From Bacteroidota bacterium (GTDB taxonomy: Bacteria > Bacteroidota > Bacteroidia > Chitinophagales > Chitinophagaceae): 64,000 nt of DNA. Where the stretch lies: NCBI GenBank assembly GCA_018267955.1, contig JAFDXL010000009.1, positions 646,717 to 710,716 of the forward strand, written 5' to 3'. The number at the start of each line of letters is the position of its first letter. Positions within the stretch are counted from its first letter, which is position 1. The position numbers and the translations under genes were made by a program. The notes under the pieces were generated by a model. It had not been told where the DNA came from and searched no databases. It saw only the letters and a list, made by a program, of their open reading frames with translations. This document shows positions 52,075 to 63,106 of this stretch, in pieces.

Positions 52075-52220
52075 AAAACAGTGTACAGGCCCTGCCTGCA
52101 CCATCCTGTAAATGTAAGTTAATTTGCCAACCGTCCTAAAATGCCATAGATATTAGATATGCCACCATTAACTTTTATCTAACTAAAAGACTTCTAACTT
52201 CATCTTCTCTTTTAGCTTAT

Positions 52221-52808
52221 ATGAACTGGATCACACAACCATTGATACTGGAAGGAGAAAAAGTAAAACTCGTTCCGCTTGCCAACGAATATTTTGATGA
52301 ATTAACAGAGATAGCTGCCGACAAACGAATATGGGAATTCTTATCTATCCCCGGCTGGCAAAAAGAAGATCTGCACATAGCGCTAAAGAGCGCTTTGCTG
52401 AAAAGAATGAATGGAGAGGAGTACCCTTTTGTGATCATTGACAAGCTAACCAATAAAGCTATTGGCAGTACGCGGTATATGGAAATGGAGGAAAGGTTTC
52501 GGAAACTGGAGATAGGCTGGACCTGGTACACACCACAATATTGGGGTACTAAATATAATTTTGAATGTAAGCTATTATTGCTGACGCATGCATTTGAAAA
52601 CATGGGCTGTGTACGCGTGCAGTTGAAAACATGGGATAAGAACCTGCGCAGCCAGGCTGCCATTAAAAAGATTGGCGGTAAGCTGGAAGGCACACTTCGC
52701 CATCATATGATACGGTATGATGGTCAAATACGAAATACCGTGATGTTTAGCATTATTGACAGCGAATGGCCGGAAGCAAAGCAGGCGTTGTTGGAAAAAT
52801 TGAAATAA
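52221..52808 (+). CDS. GNAT-family N-acetyltransferase (RimJ/RimL-like)
   Basis: 195-aa cytoplasmic acetyltransferase. LEGEKVKLVPLANEYFDELT, the beta-strand IGSTRYMEMEERFRKLEIGW followed by WYTPQYWGTKYNFECKLLLL (acetyl-CoA binding) and RVQLKTWDKNLRSQAAIKKI match the Acetyltransf_3 family. Substrate unknown. Ends four bases before the retropepsin-like gene, so the two are co-transcribed. Confidence 0.9.
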   Translation: MNWITQPLILEGEKVKLVPLANEYFDELTEIAADKRIWEFLSIPGWQKEDLHIALKSALLKRMNGEEYPFVIIDKLTNKAIGSTRYMEMEERFRKLEIGWTWYTPQYWGTKYNFECKLLLLTHAFENMGCVRVQLKTWDKNLRSQAAIKKIGGKLEGTLRHHMIRYDGQIRNTVMFSIIDSEWPEAKQALLEKLK

Positions 52809-52812
52809 GCAC

Positions 52813-54072
52813 ATGCATCTGAAGAAATTACTCGTCCTATTCCTGCTCTTGTATGCTAGTAATCTTTTTGCACAAGATAGCTTGCCTAATGTGCATCTGC
52901 AGGAATTAGACTATTTTAAACTCCGCACCGAACTTGATAGGAATACAACGTTAGATAAAGAAACCAGGCTTTACTATACCAGCCTGGTAGATAATGCCTT
53001 CAACCGGAACGAGCTGGCCATAGCACATGCCGATTCCTTCAAAAGAATAAAAAGCAACAGGTGGACAGGCGACGAGATAATACGTCTGAATGAAATGCTG
53101 CTGGATAGCTATTTTAAAGCATTCAGATACCGGGAGGCCGCTGCCACTGCAGATGTGCTGATGCAGCAATATCAGAATACAGACCTTGCAGCGCTGCAGA
53201 ATATGCGGGACATTTGTTATGGACTGATCAACGTTCCTGCACAACGGGCTGTAATAAGAGATGCAACCAGCATACCTGTTATCAGAAACCAAATAGGCCT
53301 TTGGGAAATTCCCGTTCAATTCAAAAATACTCAGGAACAGTTTCTTTTTGATACCGGCGCCAACATATCTACGATATCAGAAAGCTATGCAATAAAACTG
53401 GGATTGCGCCTCACAGGGAAAACAGTAAAGGTAAATGGTGGCCAGGGTAAAAGAGTGGATGCACAATTGGGTGTTGCAGATAGCCTGCACATTGGCAATA
53501 TGAGCTTTTATAATGTTGTATTCCTCGTAATGCCCGATGATATTTTGCGGTTTCCGCAAGTGCATTTCAACATCAATGGAATCATTGGCTTTCCTGTTAT
53601 CAATGCCATGAAAGAAGTACACATCACCAGGCAAGGGCGGTTAACGGTACCTAAAGATGCATCCGTAACCAGCCTGAACAATATGGCGCTGAATGGGTTC
53701 ACTCCACTGGTACGTTCAGTTGCAGAAGATGATACATTGATATTTCAGTTTGATACAGGCGCTGCCAACACCAATCTATTCAGCAATTACTATAGTAGCC
53801 ACAGACAACTGATAGCAGATAGGGCCAGCAAAGATCATAAACATATTGGCAGTGTTGGCGGAGCAAGGAAGATGAAGGTGTATGAATTGCCTTCTTTGAA
53901 CATCTATGTTGGCGGCAATAAAGCGTTCGTCAGGGATGTGGCCGTTTATACGCAGGATATATTCAGTGCGGGCAAGGGCATTGCTATGGGCAATATGGGC
54001 CAGGACGTTATCAACCAGTTTTCTGAATTAGTGCTCAACTTCAAAACCATGAGCCTGGAGTTTAAAAACTAA
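52813..54072 (+). CDS. Exported retropepsin-like aspartic protease with two DTG sites
   Basis: 419-aa protein with signal peptide (about residues 1-20, ending LFAQ), a helical N-terminal region (about 30-160), then two retropepsin-type lobes. The first has FLFDTGANISTIS with Asp180, the second FQFDTGAANTNLF with Asp314. Two DTGA motifs in one chain suggest a pepsin-like intramolecular pair, unlike dimeric retropepsins. Probably periplasmic or secreted; no T9SS tail is seen. Co-transcribed with the GNAT gene. Confidence 0.85.
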   Translation: MHLKKLLVLFLLLYASNLFAQDSLPNVHLQELDYFKLRTELDRNTTLDKETRLYYTSLVDNAFNRNELAIAHADSFKRIKSNRWTGDEIIRLNEMLLDSYFKAFRYREAAATADVLMQQYQNTDLAALQNMRDICYGLINVPAQRAVIRDATSIPVIRNQIGLWEIPVQFKNTQEQFLFDTGANISTISESYAIKLGLRLTGKTVKVNGGQGKRVDAQLGVADSLHIGNMSFYNVVFLVMPDDILRFPQVHFNINGIIGFPVINAMKEVHITRQGRLTVPKDASVTSLNNMALNGFTPLVRSVAEDDTLIFQFDTGAANTNLFSNYYSSHRQLIADRASKDHKHIGSVGGARKMKVYELPSLNIYVGGNKAFVRDVAVYTQDIFSAGKGIAMGNMGQDVINQFSELVLNFKTMSLEFKN

Positions 54073-54182
54073 CTGCCGGTTAATAGTGTAATTTTTTATT
54101 CAGTTTCCGTTTCATATTTACCCGTTTTCTATGTATATTCAGGGTACAATTATCTCTGAAGTCCACATTCAGCCTGTACCTT

Positions 54183-56360
54183 ATGAAGCGCACTATACTG
54201 CTAACACTATTATTATTCTTTACTTCATGGAGCATATTTGCCCAGCCACTGGTATGCCCGCCCAATATTGATTTTGAAGACGGTAATTTAAGCAACTGGG
54301 AATTCTACGTTGGTGGTTGCTGTCCTATCAGCACACCTGTAAAAACGGCTCCGGTACCGGGCAGGCACGACCTTACTTCCGGCACAATGGTTGATCCATA
54401 TGGAGGGTTCCCGATAGTTTCTCCGGGTGGTGGAATGTACTCCTTAAAAATAGGTAACGATACCGCCGGGGCGCAGGCCGAACGAGCCAGGTATTATGTA
54501 CACGTTCCTGCAACCTTCAACTCGGCTTATATACTTGTTTACAGGTATGCTGTTGTTTTTGAAGACCCCGGACATCTACCTCCTGATCAGCCACGGTTTG
54601 AAGTAAATGCCATTGATTCTGCAACCGGCATTTCCATACCATGTACCAAATACACATACGTGGCGTCCCAAAGCTTGCCAGGCTTCAAAGTATCCACTTA
54701 TGCTAAGCAGCCGGTTTATAAAGAATGGACCACGGCAAGTATTGATCTTTCTAAAGCAAAGGGAAAAACCGTAGCCGTAGATTTTGCCTCCGGCGATTGT
54801 GCACTTGGCGCACATTTCGGATATGGATATGTGGATGTGAGCTGCGCATTGTTTCAAACCCATATTGATGCTTGTAAGCCCGGCGATAGTGTTGTTATGT
54901 ATGGCCCGCCGGGTTTTATGTCTTACGATTGGTACGACTCACTTTTTACAATAAACTATGGCAGTGGTATTACAAAAACCATATTGGCAGCGCCGGTGAA
55001 ACGTACTTACGCTGTTGTTATTACTCCATACCCAGGTTTTGGATGCCCGGATACATTATATACCCAGGTAAGTGCAGAATTCTACAAGGCAATAGCATCG
55101 CCTGATACGAACCTTTGTGTCCCTAAAGGACAAAGCATTTCAACACAATTGAATGCGGAAGTAATTAGCTATAGGGCACCATTTCAATATCAATGGACAC
55201 CATCCACGGGGCTTAGCTGCACTACTTGCACAAACCCTGTAGCTACGGTAAAAGCGAGCACTACCTATACACTTACCGTTACTGATAGTACGGGTTGTAT
55301 AAGAAAAGATTCTGCCAGGCTAAATGTCTATGAGATCGTAAATGCAGATATCATTAAACCATCCGATTCGGTATGCCAGTTTACCCCTATCACTTTCCGT
55401 AATAGCTATCCGCATCAGCCTAATTTTTATTATTTCTGGGGGCTGGACGGCGGCAAAGTAAAAGCGGTGGATACCACCGGGGGGATTACTGTAGCCTGGA
55501 ATACACCCGGCATGAAATCGGTGACTATTGTGGCTGACAATTCCCTTATCTGCAACGAATATGATACCACAAATATCTTCGTGAAGGAAACTGCCGTAGC
55601 GGCATTTGATCTGCCGCAGAGCGGCTGTATTGACAGGGAACAGATATTAGCGCCTAAACCAACCTTGCCCGGTTCCTATCGCTGGAATATTACGGAACAA
55701 ACTATTGGCGACACTGTGTATAAGCCTGAATACAAATTGACATGGCATACCAGCGGACAAAAGTTTGTGATATTGACTATTAGATCAGACAATGGTTGCA
55801 GCCCGCCGCCGGATACGCAGATCATTTATATTAACGACGTTCCGCCGGCACACATCAGTCTGTCTGACCCATCTAAACGAATATGCTTCGGCGATGAAGT
55901 GGTATTAAATACCACGGAAGGAAGGGATTATATCTATGGCTGGTCGCCACCTGAATACTTCTTAAACAACAATTATTACGAAGTGAAGATGAAGGCCGAG
56001 AAAGACACTACCGTGCATGTAGAAGTAACCAATCGCTGGGGTTGCTCTACCTCAGACAGCCTGCATGTAACCGCCGGGTTGTGCTGTAAGATATTTATGC
56101 CAAGTGCCTTCAGCCCTAATAAAGATGGCGTCAATGACCTATACCATCCGGTAGCCATAGATAATCATCGTATACACACATTCATTATCACCAACAGGTA
56201 TGGGCAAATTGTATATTCCACCACCGGTAACGATGATGGCTGGGATGGCAAATACAAGCATACGCCACAACCACCCGACACCTATTTTTATTACATTAAA
56301 TACATATGTGATGATGGAGACACGTATGAAATGAAAGGTGATTTTGTGCTGTTGCGATAG
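54183..56360 (+). CDS. Large secreted protein, T9SS type B (gliding-motility-associated C-terminus)
   Basis: 725-aa surface protein. Signal peptide ends about SIFAQ (residue 21). Residues about 25-220 form a jelly-roll-like domain (CPPNIDFEDGNLSNWEFYVG); then Ig/PKD-like units with AVVITPYPGFGCPDTLY, FQYQWTPSTGLSC and YYFWGLDGGKVKAVDTTGG; the C-terminal SAFSPNKDGVNDLYHP to end is a type B sorting domain. The last about 250 residues parallel those of the 16502 protein, so the two are paralogues with different N-termini. Likely adhesin or structural surface protein. Confidence 0.88.
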   Translation: MKRTILLTLLLFFTSWSIFAQPLVCPPNIDFEDGNLSNWEFYVGGCCPISTPVKTAPVPGRHDLTSGTMVDPYGGFPIVSPGGGMYSLKIGNDTAGAQAERARYYVHVPATFNSAYILVYRYAVVFEDPGHLPPDQPRFEVNAIDSATGISIPCTKYTYVASQSLPGFKVSTYAKQPVYKEWTTASIDLSKAKGKTVAVDFASGDCALGAHFGYGYVDVSCALFQTHIDACKPGDSVVMYGPPGFMSYDWYDSLFTINYGSGITKTILAAPVKRTYAVVITPYPGFGCPDTLYTQVSAEFYKAIASPDTNLCVPKGQSISTQLNAEVISYRAPFQYQWTPSTGLSCTTCTNPVATVKASTTYTLTVTDSTGCIRKDSARLNVYEIVNADIIKPSDSVCQFTPITFRNSYPHQPNFYYFWGLDGGKVKAVDTTGGITVAWNTPGMKSVTIVADNSLICNEYDTTNIFVKETAVAAFDLPQSGCIDREQILAPKPTLPGSYRWNITEQTIGDTVYKPEYKLTWHTSGQKFVILTIRSDNGCSPPPDTQIIYINDVPPAHISLSDPSKRICFGDEVVLNTTEGRDYIYGWSPPEYFLNNNYYEVKMKAEKDTTVHVEVTNRWGCSTSDSLHVTAGLCCKIFMPSAFSPNKDGVNDLYHPVAIDNHRIHTFIITNRYGQIVYSTTGNDDGWDGKYKHTPQPPDTYFYYIKYICDDGDTYEMKGDFVLLR

Positions 56361-56380
56361 GCATTTTTGTACAAATATGC

Positions 56381-56411
56381 TTTAGTACTGGCGTCATAAA
56401 GTTTATCTTTG
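56381..56411 (+). promoter_or_regulatory. Promoter of purM
   Basis: TTTA (56381-56384; one mismatch), 19 bases, TATCTTTG (56404-56411, exact). 16 bases remain to the ATG. Confidence 0.6.
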
Positions 56412-56427
56412 CGCTTTCTATATTCAT

Positions 56428-57600
56428 ATGTCAGATAATAACAGGTATAACCAAAGAGGTGTATCGGCACAAAAAGAAGATGTACACCGCGCTGTAGCCA
56501 GGTTAGATAAAGGGCTTTATCCGAATGCATTTTGTAAAATATACCCCGATTACCTGGGTGGAGACGAGGCATACTGCAACCTGATGCATGCCGATGGTGC
56601 CGGTACAAAATCTATACTTGCCTATATGTACTGGAAGGAAACCGGCGATATGAGTGTATGGGAAGGTATTGCTATAGATTCTATAGTAATGAATATAGAT
56701 GATCTGCTGTGCGTTGGCGCTACAGGGCCTTTCACCTACTCGTCTACCATTGGCCGCAATAAGCACCTGATACCCGGCGATGTGATCGCTTCCCTTATCA
56801 ATGGCAGCCAGGCTTATTTCGACAGGCTGAAACAATATGATATAGACGTGCATTTTCTTGGCGGTGAAACTGCAGATGTGGGCGACGTAGTGCGTACCGT
56901 TATTGTAGACGGTACAATGGCCTGCCGCATGAGAAGGGATAAACTGGTGACTACCGAAAAAATGAAAGCCGGCGATGTGCTGGTTTCTCTTGCCAGCTAC
57001 GGACAAGCTACCTACGAAGACGAATATAACAGCGGTATGGGCAGCAACGGGCTTACCAGCGCACGCCATGAACTGCTGAAAAAAGAATACGCACGCAAAT
57101 ATCCCGAAAGCGTAGATCCAAACCTGCCGGACGATGTAGTATATAACGGAAGCTATGGATTAACGGATGCAACGGATACACCACTGAATGTTGGCAAGAT
57201 GATCTTATCTCCCACCCGTACCTATGCACCTGTTGTATTAAAAGTGTTACAACAGCATTTTGATAAGATACATGGCATCATACACTGCAGCGGTGGTGGC
57301 CAAAGCAAATGCCTGCATTATTTACCATCAGCGCTACGGGTGGTTAAAAACAATTTATTACCGGTTCCCCCGTTATTTACCATGATACAGCAATCTGCAA
57401 AAACGGATTGGAAAGAAATGTACCAGGTATTTAATATGGGCCAGAGGCTGGAGATATTTACAGACAAAGAAACAGCAGCAAGCATCGTTGAAATATCAAA
57501 GAGCTTCAATATAGACGCGCAGATATCAGGGTATGTAGAAAATGCAGACCATAAAGAAGTAGTGATTGAAAGCCCGTATGGTACTTTCTCGTATAAATAA
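56428..57600 (+). CDS. purM: Phosphoribosylformylglycinamidine cyclo-ligase (AIR synthase)
   Basis: 390-aa cytoplasmic enzyme that makes aminoimidazole ribonucleotide in purine synthesis. PurM-family features: YLGGDEAYCNLMHADGAGTK, VMNIDDLLCVGATGPF, FLGGETADVGDVVRT, ASYGQATYEDEYNSGMGSN and a C-terminal GIIHCSGGGQSK. It is longer and more divergent than E. coli PurM, as in other Bacteroidota, so the assignment rests on these motifs. Short leader and own promoter; no terminator seen after it. Confidence 0.88.
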   Translation: MSDNNRYNQRGVSAQKEDVHRAVARLDKGLYPNAFCKIYPDYLGGDEAYCNLMHADGAGTKSILAYMYWKETGDMSVWEGIAIDSIVMNIDDLLCVGATGPFTYSSTIGRNKHLIPGDVIASLINGSQAYFDRLKQYDIDVHFLGGETADVGDVVRTVIVDGTMACRMRRDKLVTTEKMKAGDVLVSLASYGQATYEDEYNSGMGSNGLTSARHELLKKEYARKYPESVDPNLPDDVVYNGSYGLTDATDTPLNVGKMILSPTRTYAPVVLKVLQQHFDKIHGIIHCSGGGQSKCLHYLPSALRVVKNNLLPVPPLFTMIQQSAKTDWKEMYQVFNMGQRLEIFTDKETAASIVEISKSFNIDAQISGYVENADHKEVVIESPYGTFSYK

Positions 57601-57671
57601 AAATATTATTGTTATTTTCATAAAGAATTGTGGCACAATCTGTGCTGTAACTAACAAAATCAATATAACCT

Positions 57672-58517
57672 ATGAATATTAAATCAATTCTTTTGGCATC
57701 CGTTGCCGCTGCCATTTGCAGCACCGCTTCTGCACAGGATAAGATCTATAAACGCAGTGGCGATGTTATAGAAGGCAAAATAATAGAAGTTGGAACTAAA
57801 ACTATTTCTTACAAAAAAGCCGATAACCCCGACGGACCTAATTATGTAATTGAAAAGGGCAATATAGACAGGATCGAATATCAAAACGGCACTGAAGAAT
57901 ACGTAGATGATCGCCGCAGGATGATGCATCATGATGAGGAAGAGACTGAAAGAAAGAGGCCTAAAGTACACTACGGTAATAATATTATTGCCATAGCACC
58001 GTTACAGGTTACGGACGCAGGTGTAGGTGTTGGCCTCAGCTATGAAAGAGTGCTGGACAGAAGAGGTTATGTTAGCTTCTACATGCCTATGTCATGGTCT
58101 TTTATCAATGATAATAGCGGCCCTTACTATAATAACAATGACTATCGCAATAATACCTTCTACTTTATGCCCGGCCTTAAATTTTATCCTACAGGCTGCA
58201 GGGGTAAAGTTCGCTACAGCATTGGCCCTAATATAGTTGCAGGCTTTGGGCGCGAATGGCAAAATGTATATTATTCTTACAACTATCCTCCATATAATTA
58301 TCCATACAACTATCCGGGTTATTATGTGCGTGAGCAAAATGATCGTTTTACATTGGGTGTAATGGTAAACAATAGCCTGAACATTAACCCTACCCCGCAT
58401 CTTTACCTTGGACTGGAATTGGGATTAGGCGTGTCGTATATCAATCAGCTAAACAGCTATAACGATGACGAACGCTTCCTGGCGCAATTTGGCTTTAAAC
58501 TAGGTTACAGGTTTTAA
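57672..58517 (+). CDS. Exported protein with predicted outer-membrane beta-barrel
   Basis: 281-aa protein. Signal peptide about residues 1-21 (ending ASAQ). A small domain follows with KRSGDVIEGKIIEVGTKTIS and IEKGNIDRIEYQNG, then from about residue 95 amphipathic strands of a porin-like barrel ending in the aromatic C-terminus FGFKLGYRF. A Tyr/Pro/Asn-rich stretch (YSYNYPPYNYPYNYPGYY) probably forms a surface loop. No specific family recognised. Confidence 0.75.
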   Translation: MNIKSILLASVAAAICSTASAQDKIYKRSGDVIEGKIIEVGTKTISYKKADNPDGPNYVIEKGNIDRIEYQNGTEEYVDDRRRMMHHDEEETERKRPKVHYGNNIIAIAPLQVTDAGVGVGLSYERVLDRRGYVSFYMPMSWSFINDNSGPYYNNNDYRNNTFYFMPGLKFYPTGCRGKVRYSIGPNIVAGFGREWQNVYYSYNYPPYNYPYNYPGYYVREQNDRFTLGVMVNNSLNINPTPHLYLGLELGLGVSYINQLNSYNDDERFLAQFGFKLGYRF

Positions 58518-58541
58518 TAATTAATCACTTTATATTTTTGA

Positions 58542-58570
58542 AACTCCCGCAGATCCTGCGGGAGTTTTTT
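58542..58570 (+). terminator. Intrinsic terminator after the beta-barrel protein gene
   Basis: Stem AACTCCCGCAG/CTGCGGGAGTT with loop ATC, then TTTT. Near-identical stem to that at 18981. Confidence 0.88.
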
Positions 58571-58659
58571 ATTGCCAACGCTCAGATTTAGCCTGGTATC
58601 ATTCAACATTTATTTAAGAATAAACGCCCTGCTATCACACGGTATAGTAAATAGGACTA

Positions 58660-58692
58660 AAAAGCGAAAGCCCCTCTGACGAGGGGCTTTCG
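58660..58692 (-). terminator. Intrinsic terminator of the rpoBC operon
   Basis: On the minus strand CGAAAGCCCCTC, loop GTCA, GAGGGGCTTTCG, followed by CTTTTTAG. Confidence 0.85.
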
Positions 58693-58714
58693 TTATATGG
58701 AATATGTCTTAAGA

Positions 58715-61700
58715 CTATTCTTCTTCGTCAAACTGCAGTACGTCGCGGTTAGCCATCAGCAGTTCAAATTCTTCCCTGGAACCAACTACCAGGTCATCGA
58801 ATTCGCGCATACCGGTACCTGCTGGTATCAGGTTACCTGTAATAACGTTTTCTTTCAGACCCATCAGTGAATCGCTCTTACCGTTGATAGCGGCCTGAGA
58901 AAGCACTTTGGTTGTTTCCTGGAATGATGCTGCAGATATCCAGCTTTGTGTACCCAGTGATGCTTTCGTGATACCCAGCAACAGCGGAGCCGATGTAGCA
59001 GGGTTAGCATCGCGGTATTCTATCACCTTCTTATCTGAACGGCGCAGCAAGCTGTTCTCTTCGCGGATCTCGCGAAGGGTAGCTATCTGTCCGGCATGCA
59101 GTTTATCAGAATCACCGGCTTCAGTTACTACTTTCTTATCAAAGATCCAGTCATTTTCAACCTGGAAGTCGAATTTATCAACTGTATCATCTTCAAGGAA
59201 TTTAGTATCTCCCGGATCAATGATGGTTACTTTACGCATCATCTGGCGAACGATCACCTCAATGTGTTTATCGTTGATCTTCACACCCTGTAAGCGATAT
59301 ACTTCCTGTATTTCGTTCACCAGGTATTCCTGCACTGCGAAAGGCCCTTTAATAGCCAGGATATCGCTAGGAGTAGTAGCACCATCAGAAAGTGGTGTAC
59401 CTGCTTTTACGAAGTCGCCATCCTGAACCATGATGTGGCGGGTAAGAGGTACCAGGTACTTCTTCACCAGGCCTTCGCGAGATTCAACGATGATCTCACG
59501 GTTACCACGTTTTACGTTACCAAATGTTACTACACCGTCTATTTCAGCAACTACTGCCGGGTTACTTGGGTTACGTGCCTCGAACAATTCTGTTACGCGT
59601 GGCAGACCACCCGTGATGTCTCGGCTACGACCCATGATACGTGGTATTTTCACCAGTACCTGTCCGTTGTTTACTGTATCGCCAACGCTCACGATGATGT
59701 GAGAACCAACCGGAAGGTTGTAAGATTTCTCTTCTTTACCTTCTACAATGATAGATGGGATCTTAGTTTTATCCTTAGTTTCGATAACTACTTTTTCGCG
59801 GTGGCCTGTTTGCTCATCAGCCTCTTCGCGATAAGTGATACCTTCTATTACTGAATCGAATTTTACTTTACCGCTTACTTCTGATACGATAACGGCGTTG
59901 AATGGATCCCATGTACAGATCACATCTCCTTTCTTCACTTTCTGTCCGTTCTTCACTTTCAGCAGAGAACCGTAAGGGATGTTGTTGGTGATCAGCAGGC
60001 GATCGTTAGCAACGTCAACGATACGCATTTCACCGGTACGGCCTATAACCACTGTTACATTTTCGCCTTCTGCATCTACATAGTTTGTAGTACGCAGACC
60101 GTCAAACTGTACAGTACCGTCGAACTTAGCTACCAATTGAGATTCGATAGCTGAAGAACCGGCCACACCACCCACGTGGAAGGTACGCAGGGTAAGCTGT
60201 GTACCCGGCTCACCGATAGACTGTGCAGCGATGATACCAACAGCATCACCCCTTTGCGCCATGTAACCTGTAGCCAGGTTTTTACCATAACACTTAGCAC
60301 ACACACCGCGGCGGCTTTCGCAGGTAAGTACGGAACGTATTTCAACAGTATCTATTGCACTTTCTTCAATGTGCTTAGCAACATCTTGTGTAATTTCTTC
60401 ACCTGCAGATACGATCAGTTCATCCGTAATAGGATCGTACACATCATGCAATGATGTACGGCCCAGGATACGATCATACAATGGTTCTACGATCTCTTCG
60501 TTATCCTTCAGGGCAGATGTTGCAATACCACGTAGTGTACCGCAATCTTCTTCGTTGATAACAACGTCTTGTGCAACGTCTACCAGACGACGTGTCAGGT
60601 AACCGGCATCCGCTGTTTTAAGGGCGGTATCCGCAAGACCTTTACGCGCACCGTGCGTAGAGATGAAGTATTCTAATACTGAAAGACCTGTTTTAAAGTT
60701 AGACAGGATCGGGTTTTCAATGATCTCAGAACCTGTAGAACCACTACGACGTGGTTTAGCCATCAGACCCCTGAGGCCTGCAAGCTGCTTCACCTGTTGC
60801 TTAGAACCACGGGCACCGGAATCAAGCATCATGTAAACAGAGTTGAACCCTTGTTTATCACTCGCCATTTCACGGATCAGTGTTTCTGTTACACGGGTAT
60901 CTACACGAGACCAGATATCGATGATCTGGTTATAACGTTCGTTATTGGTAATAAGACCCATGTTATAGTTTTCCCATACTTCGTCCACTTCTGACTGTGC
61001 AGAAACGATCAGTTCTTCTTTAACATCAGGAACGGTAAGGTCATTGATGTTGAAGGACAGACCACCACGGAACGCGGTACGGAAACCAAGTGTCTTGATA
61101 TCATCAAGGAATTGTACTGTTTTAGGGATACCGGCGTTCTTCAGGATGTCACCAATGATCTCACGGAGAGATTTTTTGGTAAGCAGCGCATTTACATAAC
61201 CGCTTTCCTTAGGTACAAACTGGTTGAAGAGCACACGGCCTACTGTAGTTTCTATCAGTTTCTTCTCCAGTCCGCCATCTTTAGTCAGTACGTCTACTTT
61301 TACTTTGATCCATGCATGCAAGTCTACCCTTGCTTCGTTATATGCAATGATCACTTCTTCAGGGCTATAGAATGCCATACCTTCTCCTTTTACAGGATCG
61401 TTAGGCAGGTTCTTTTTACCCTTACTGATATAATACAGGCCAAGTACCATGTCCTGTGAAGGCAGGGTAATTGGTGTACCGTTTTGCGGGTTCAGGATGT
61501 TGTGCGAAGCCAGCATCAATATCTGTGCTTCCAATATAGCTGCAGCGCTCAACGGCACGTGTACCGCCATCTGGTCACCGTCAAAGTCGGCGTTGAACGC
61601 AGAACATACCAGCGGGTGCAGTTGTATCGCTTTACCTTCAATCAGTTTTGGCTGGAAGGCCTGTATAGATAACCTGTGCAGTGTTGGGGCACGGTTGAGC

Positions 61701-63037
61701 ATTACAGGGTGTCCTTTCAGTACGTTTTCAAGGATATCCCAAACAACAGCTTCTTTGCGTTCTACCAATTTCTTGGCGCTCTTCACTGTTTTTACGATAC
61801 CCCTTTCTATAAGCTTACGGATGATGAATGGTTTGAACAATTCAGCAGCCATATCTTTGGGCAAACCGCATTCGTGCAGTTTCATTTCAGGGCCTACCAC
61901 GATTACAGAACGGCCTGAGTAGTCAACACGTTTACCCAACAGGTTCTGGCGGAAACGGCCTTGCTTACCTTTCAGTACATCAGAAAGAGATTTCAGCGCA
62001 CGGCCACCTTCTGCCTTCACCGCGTTTGATTTACGGCTGTTATCAAACAGGGAATCCACAGCTTCCTGCAGCATACGTTTTTCGTTACGCAGGATCACTT
62101 CCGGAGCCTTGATCTCTATCAGGCGTTTCAGACGGTTGTTACGGATAATAACACGGCGGTACAGATCGTTCAGGTCTGATGACGCAAAACGGCCACCATC
62201 CAGTGGTACTAACGGGCGCAGTTCGGGTGGTATTACAGGGATGTATTGCATCACTGTCCACTCCAGCCTGTTCTCTACCCTTGTATTCGCATCGCGGAAA
62301 GCTTCTACTACGCTCAGGCGTTTCAGGGCTTCCTGCTTACGTTGCTGTGATGTTTCGTTAGCAGCTGCATTACGCAGGTCGTAAGAAAGCTGATCCAAAT
62401 CGATACGGCTCAACAGAGAGTGTACCGCCTCAGCCCCCATCTTGGCGATGAACTTGTTCGGATCATCATCAGGCAGGTATTGATTTTCTTTAGAGATGGT
62501 ATCCAGTATTTCCAGGTACTCATCTTCTGTCAGCAGTTGCAGGTATGTATTTTCTGAATCTTTCAGGTTCAGTTTCTGGCGTATCAGGTCATCAGCTTCA
62601 CCGGCTTGTACTACTACATAACGTTCGTAATACACGATGCTTTCCAGCTTTTTAGAGCTGCTACCCAGCAGGTAACCGATCTTGTTTGGCAAGCTCTTGA
62701 AGTACCATATGTGTACGATAGGCACTACCAGCTTGATGTGGCCCAAACGCTCACGGCGTACTTTCTTTTCGGTAACTTCTACACCGCAACGGTCGCAGAC
62801 GATACCCTTGTAACGGATACGCTTATACTTACCGCAATAGCATTCGTAATCCTTTACAGGACCGAAGATCTTTTCGCAGAACAAGCCATCACGTTCAGGC
62901 TTGTAGGTACGATAGTTAATAGTTTCAGGCTTCAGCACCTCACCATACGAACGGTCCAGTATCGTATCAGGGGAAGCAAGACTGATGGTTATTTTATTGA
63001 ATCCCGCTTTCGGGCGGTTGTCTTTCTTTATTGCCAT
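58715..63037 (-). CDS. rpoC: RNA polymerase subunit beta'
   Basis: 1440-aa catalytic subunit. N-terminal zinc ribbon CxC..CxxC (CYCGKYK ... CDRCG), clamp region, the Mg-binding [16 protein letters not shown], bridge/trigger-loop region with [16 protein letters not shown] and [15 protein letters not shown], and a second zinc site [14 protein letters not shown] lineage insert lies in the C-terminal part (several barrel-like sandwich motifs about residues 1000-1250). Downstream of rpoB with a 69-base spacer containing a UUCG hairpin. Confidence 0.98.
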   Translation of the reverse strand: MAIKKDNRPKAGFNKITISLASPDTILDRSYGEVLKPETINYRTYKPERDGLFCEKIFGPVKDYECYCGKYKRIRYKGIVCDRCGVEVTEKKVRRERLGHIKLVVPIVHIWYFKSLPNKIGYLLGSSSKKLESIVYYERYVVVQAGEADDLIRQKLNLKDSENTYLQLLTEDEYLEILDTISKENQYLPDDDPNKFIAKMGAEAVHSLLSRIDLDQLSYDLRNAAANETSQQRKQEALKRLSVVEAFRDANTRVENRLEWTVMQYIPVIPPELRPLVPLDGGRFASSDLNDLYRRVIIRNNRLKRLIEIKAPEVILRNEKRMLQEAVDSLFDNSRKSNAVKAEGGRALKSLSDVLKGKQGRFRQNLLGKRVDYSGRSVIVVGPEMKLHECGLPKDMAAELFKPFIIRKLIERGIVKTVKSAKKLVERKEAVVWDILENVLKGHPVMLNRAPTLHRLSIQAFQPKLIEGKAIQLHPLVCSAFNADFDGDQMAVHVPLSAAAILEAQILMLASHNILNPQNGTPITLPSQDMVLGLYYISKGKKNLPNDPVKGEGMAFYSPEEVIIAYNEARVDLHAWIKVKVDVLTKDGGLEKKLIETTVGRVLFNQFVPKESGYVNALLTKKSLREIIGDILKNAGIPKTVQFLDDIKTLGFRTAFRGGLSFNINDLTVPDVKEELIVSAQSEVDEVWENYNMGLITNNERYNQIIDIWSRVDTRVTETLIREMASDKQGFNSVYMMLDSGARGSKQQVKQLAGLRGLMAKPRRSGSTGSEIIENPILSNFKTGLSVLEYFISTHGARKGLADTALKTADAGYLTRRLVDVAQDVVINEEDCGTLRGIATSALKDNEEIVEPLYDRILGRTSLHDVYDPITDELIVSAGEEITQDVAKHIEESAIDTVEIRSVLTCESRRGVCAKCYGKNLATGYMAQRGDAVGIIAAQSIGEPGTQLTLRTFHVGGVAGSSAIESQLVAKFDGTVQFDGLRTTNYVDAEGENVTVVIGRTGEMRIVDVANDRLLITNNIPYGSLLKVKNGQKVKKGDVICTWDPFNAVIVSEVSGKVKFDSVIEGITYREEADEQTGHREKVVIETKDKTKIPSIIVEGKEEKSYNLPVGSHIIVSVGDTVNNGQVLVKIPRIMGRSRDITGGLPRVTELFEARNPSNPAVVAEIDGVVTFGNVKRGNREIIVESREGLVKKYLVPLTRHIMVQDGDFVKAGTPLSDGATTPSDILAIKGPFAVQEYLVNEIQEVYRLQGVKINDKHIEVIVRQMMRKVTIIDPGDTKFLEDDTVDKFDFQVENDWIFDKKVVTEAGDSDKLHAGQIATLREIREENSLLRRSDKKVIEYRDANPATSAPLLLGITKASLGTQSWISAASFQETTKVLSQAAINGKSDSLMGLKENVITGNLIPAGTGMREFDDLVVGSREEFELLMANRDVLQFDEEE

Positions 63038-63082
63038 ATCAAAAAAGAAGTATTTTAAATGTTTTTTTGTGAAAAATCCGGC

Positions 63083-63100
63083 TACCCTCCGAAGAGGGTA
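63083..63100 (-). promoter_or_regulatory. C(UUCG)G tetraloop hairpin between rpoB and rpoC
   Basis: Minus strand TACCCTC-TTCG-GAGGGTA, a 7-bp stem closed by the extra-stable C(UUCG)G loop. Six bases further comes TTTTT, which is too distant for an efficient terminator. It may be a processing site, mRNA protector or partial attenuator. Confidence 0.6.
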
Positions 63101-63106
63101 ACAGGT

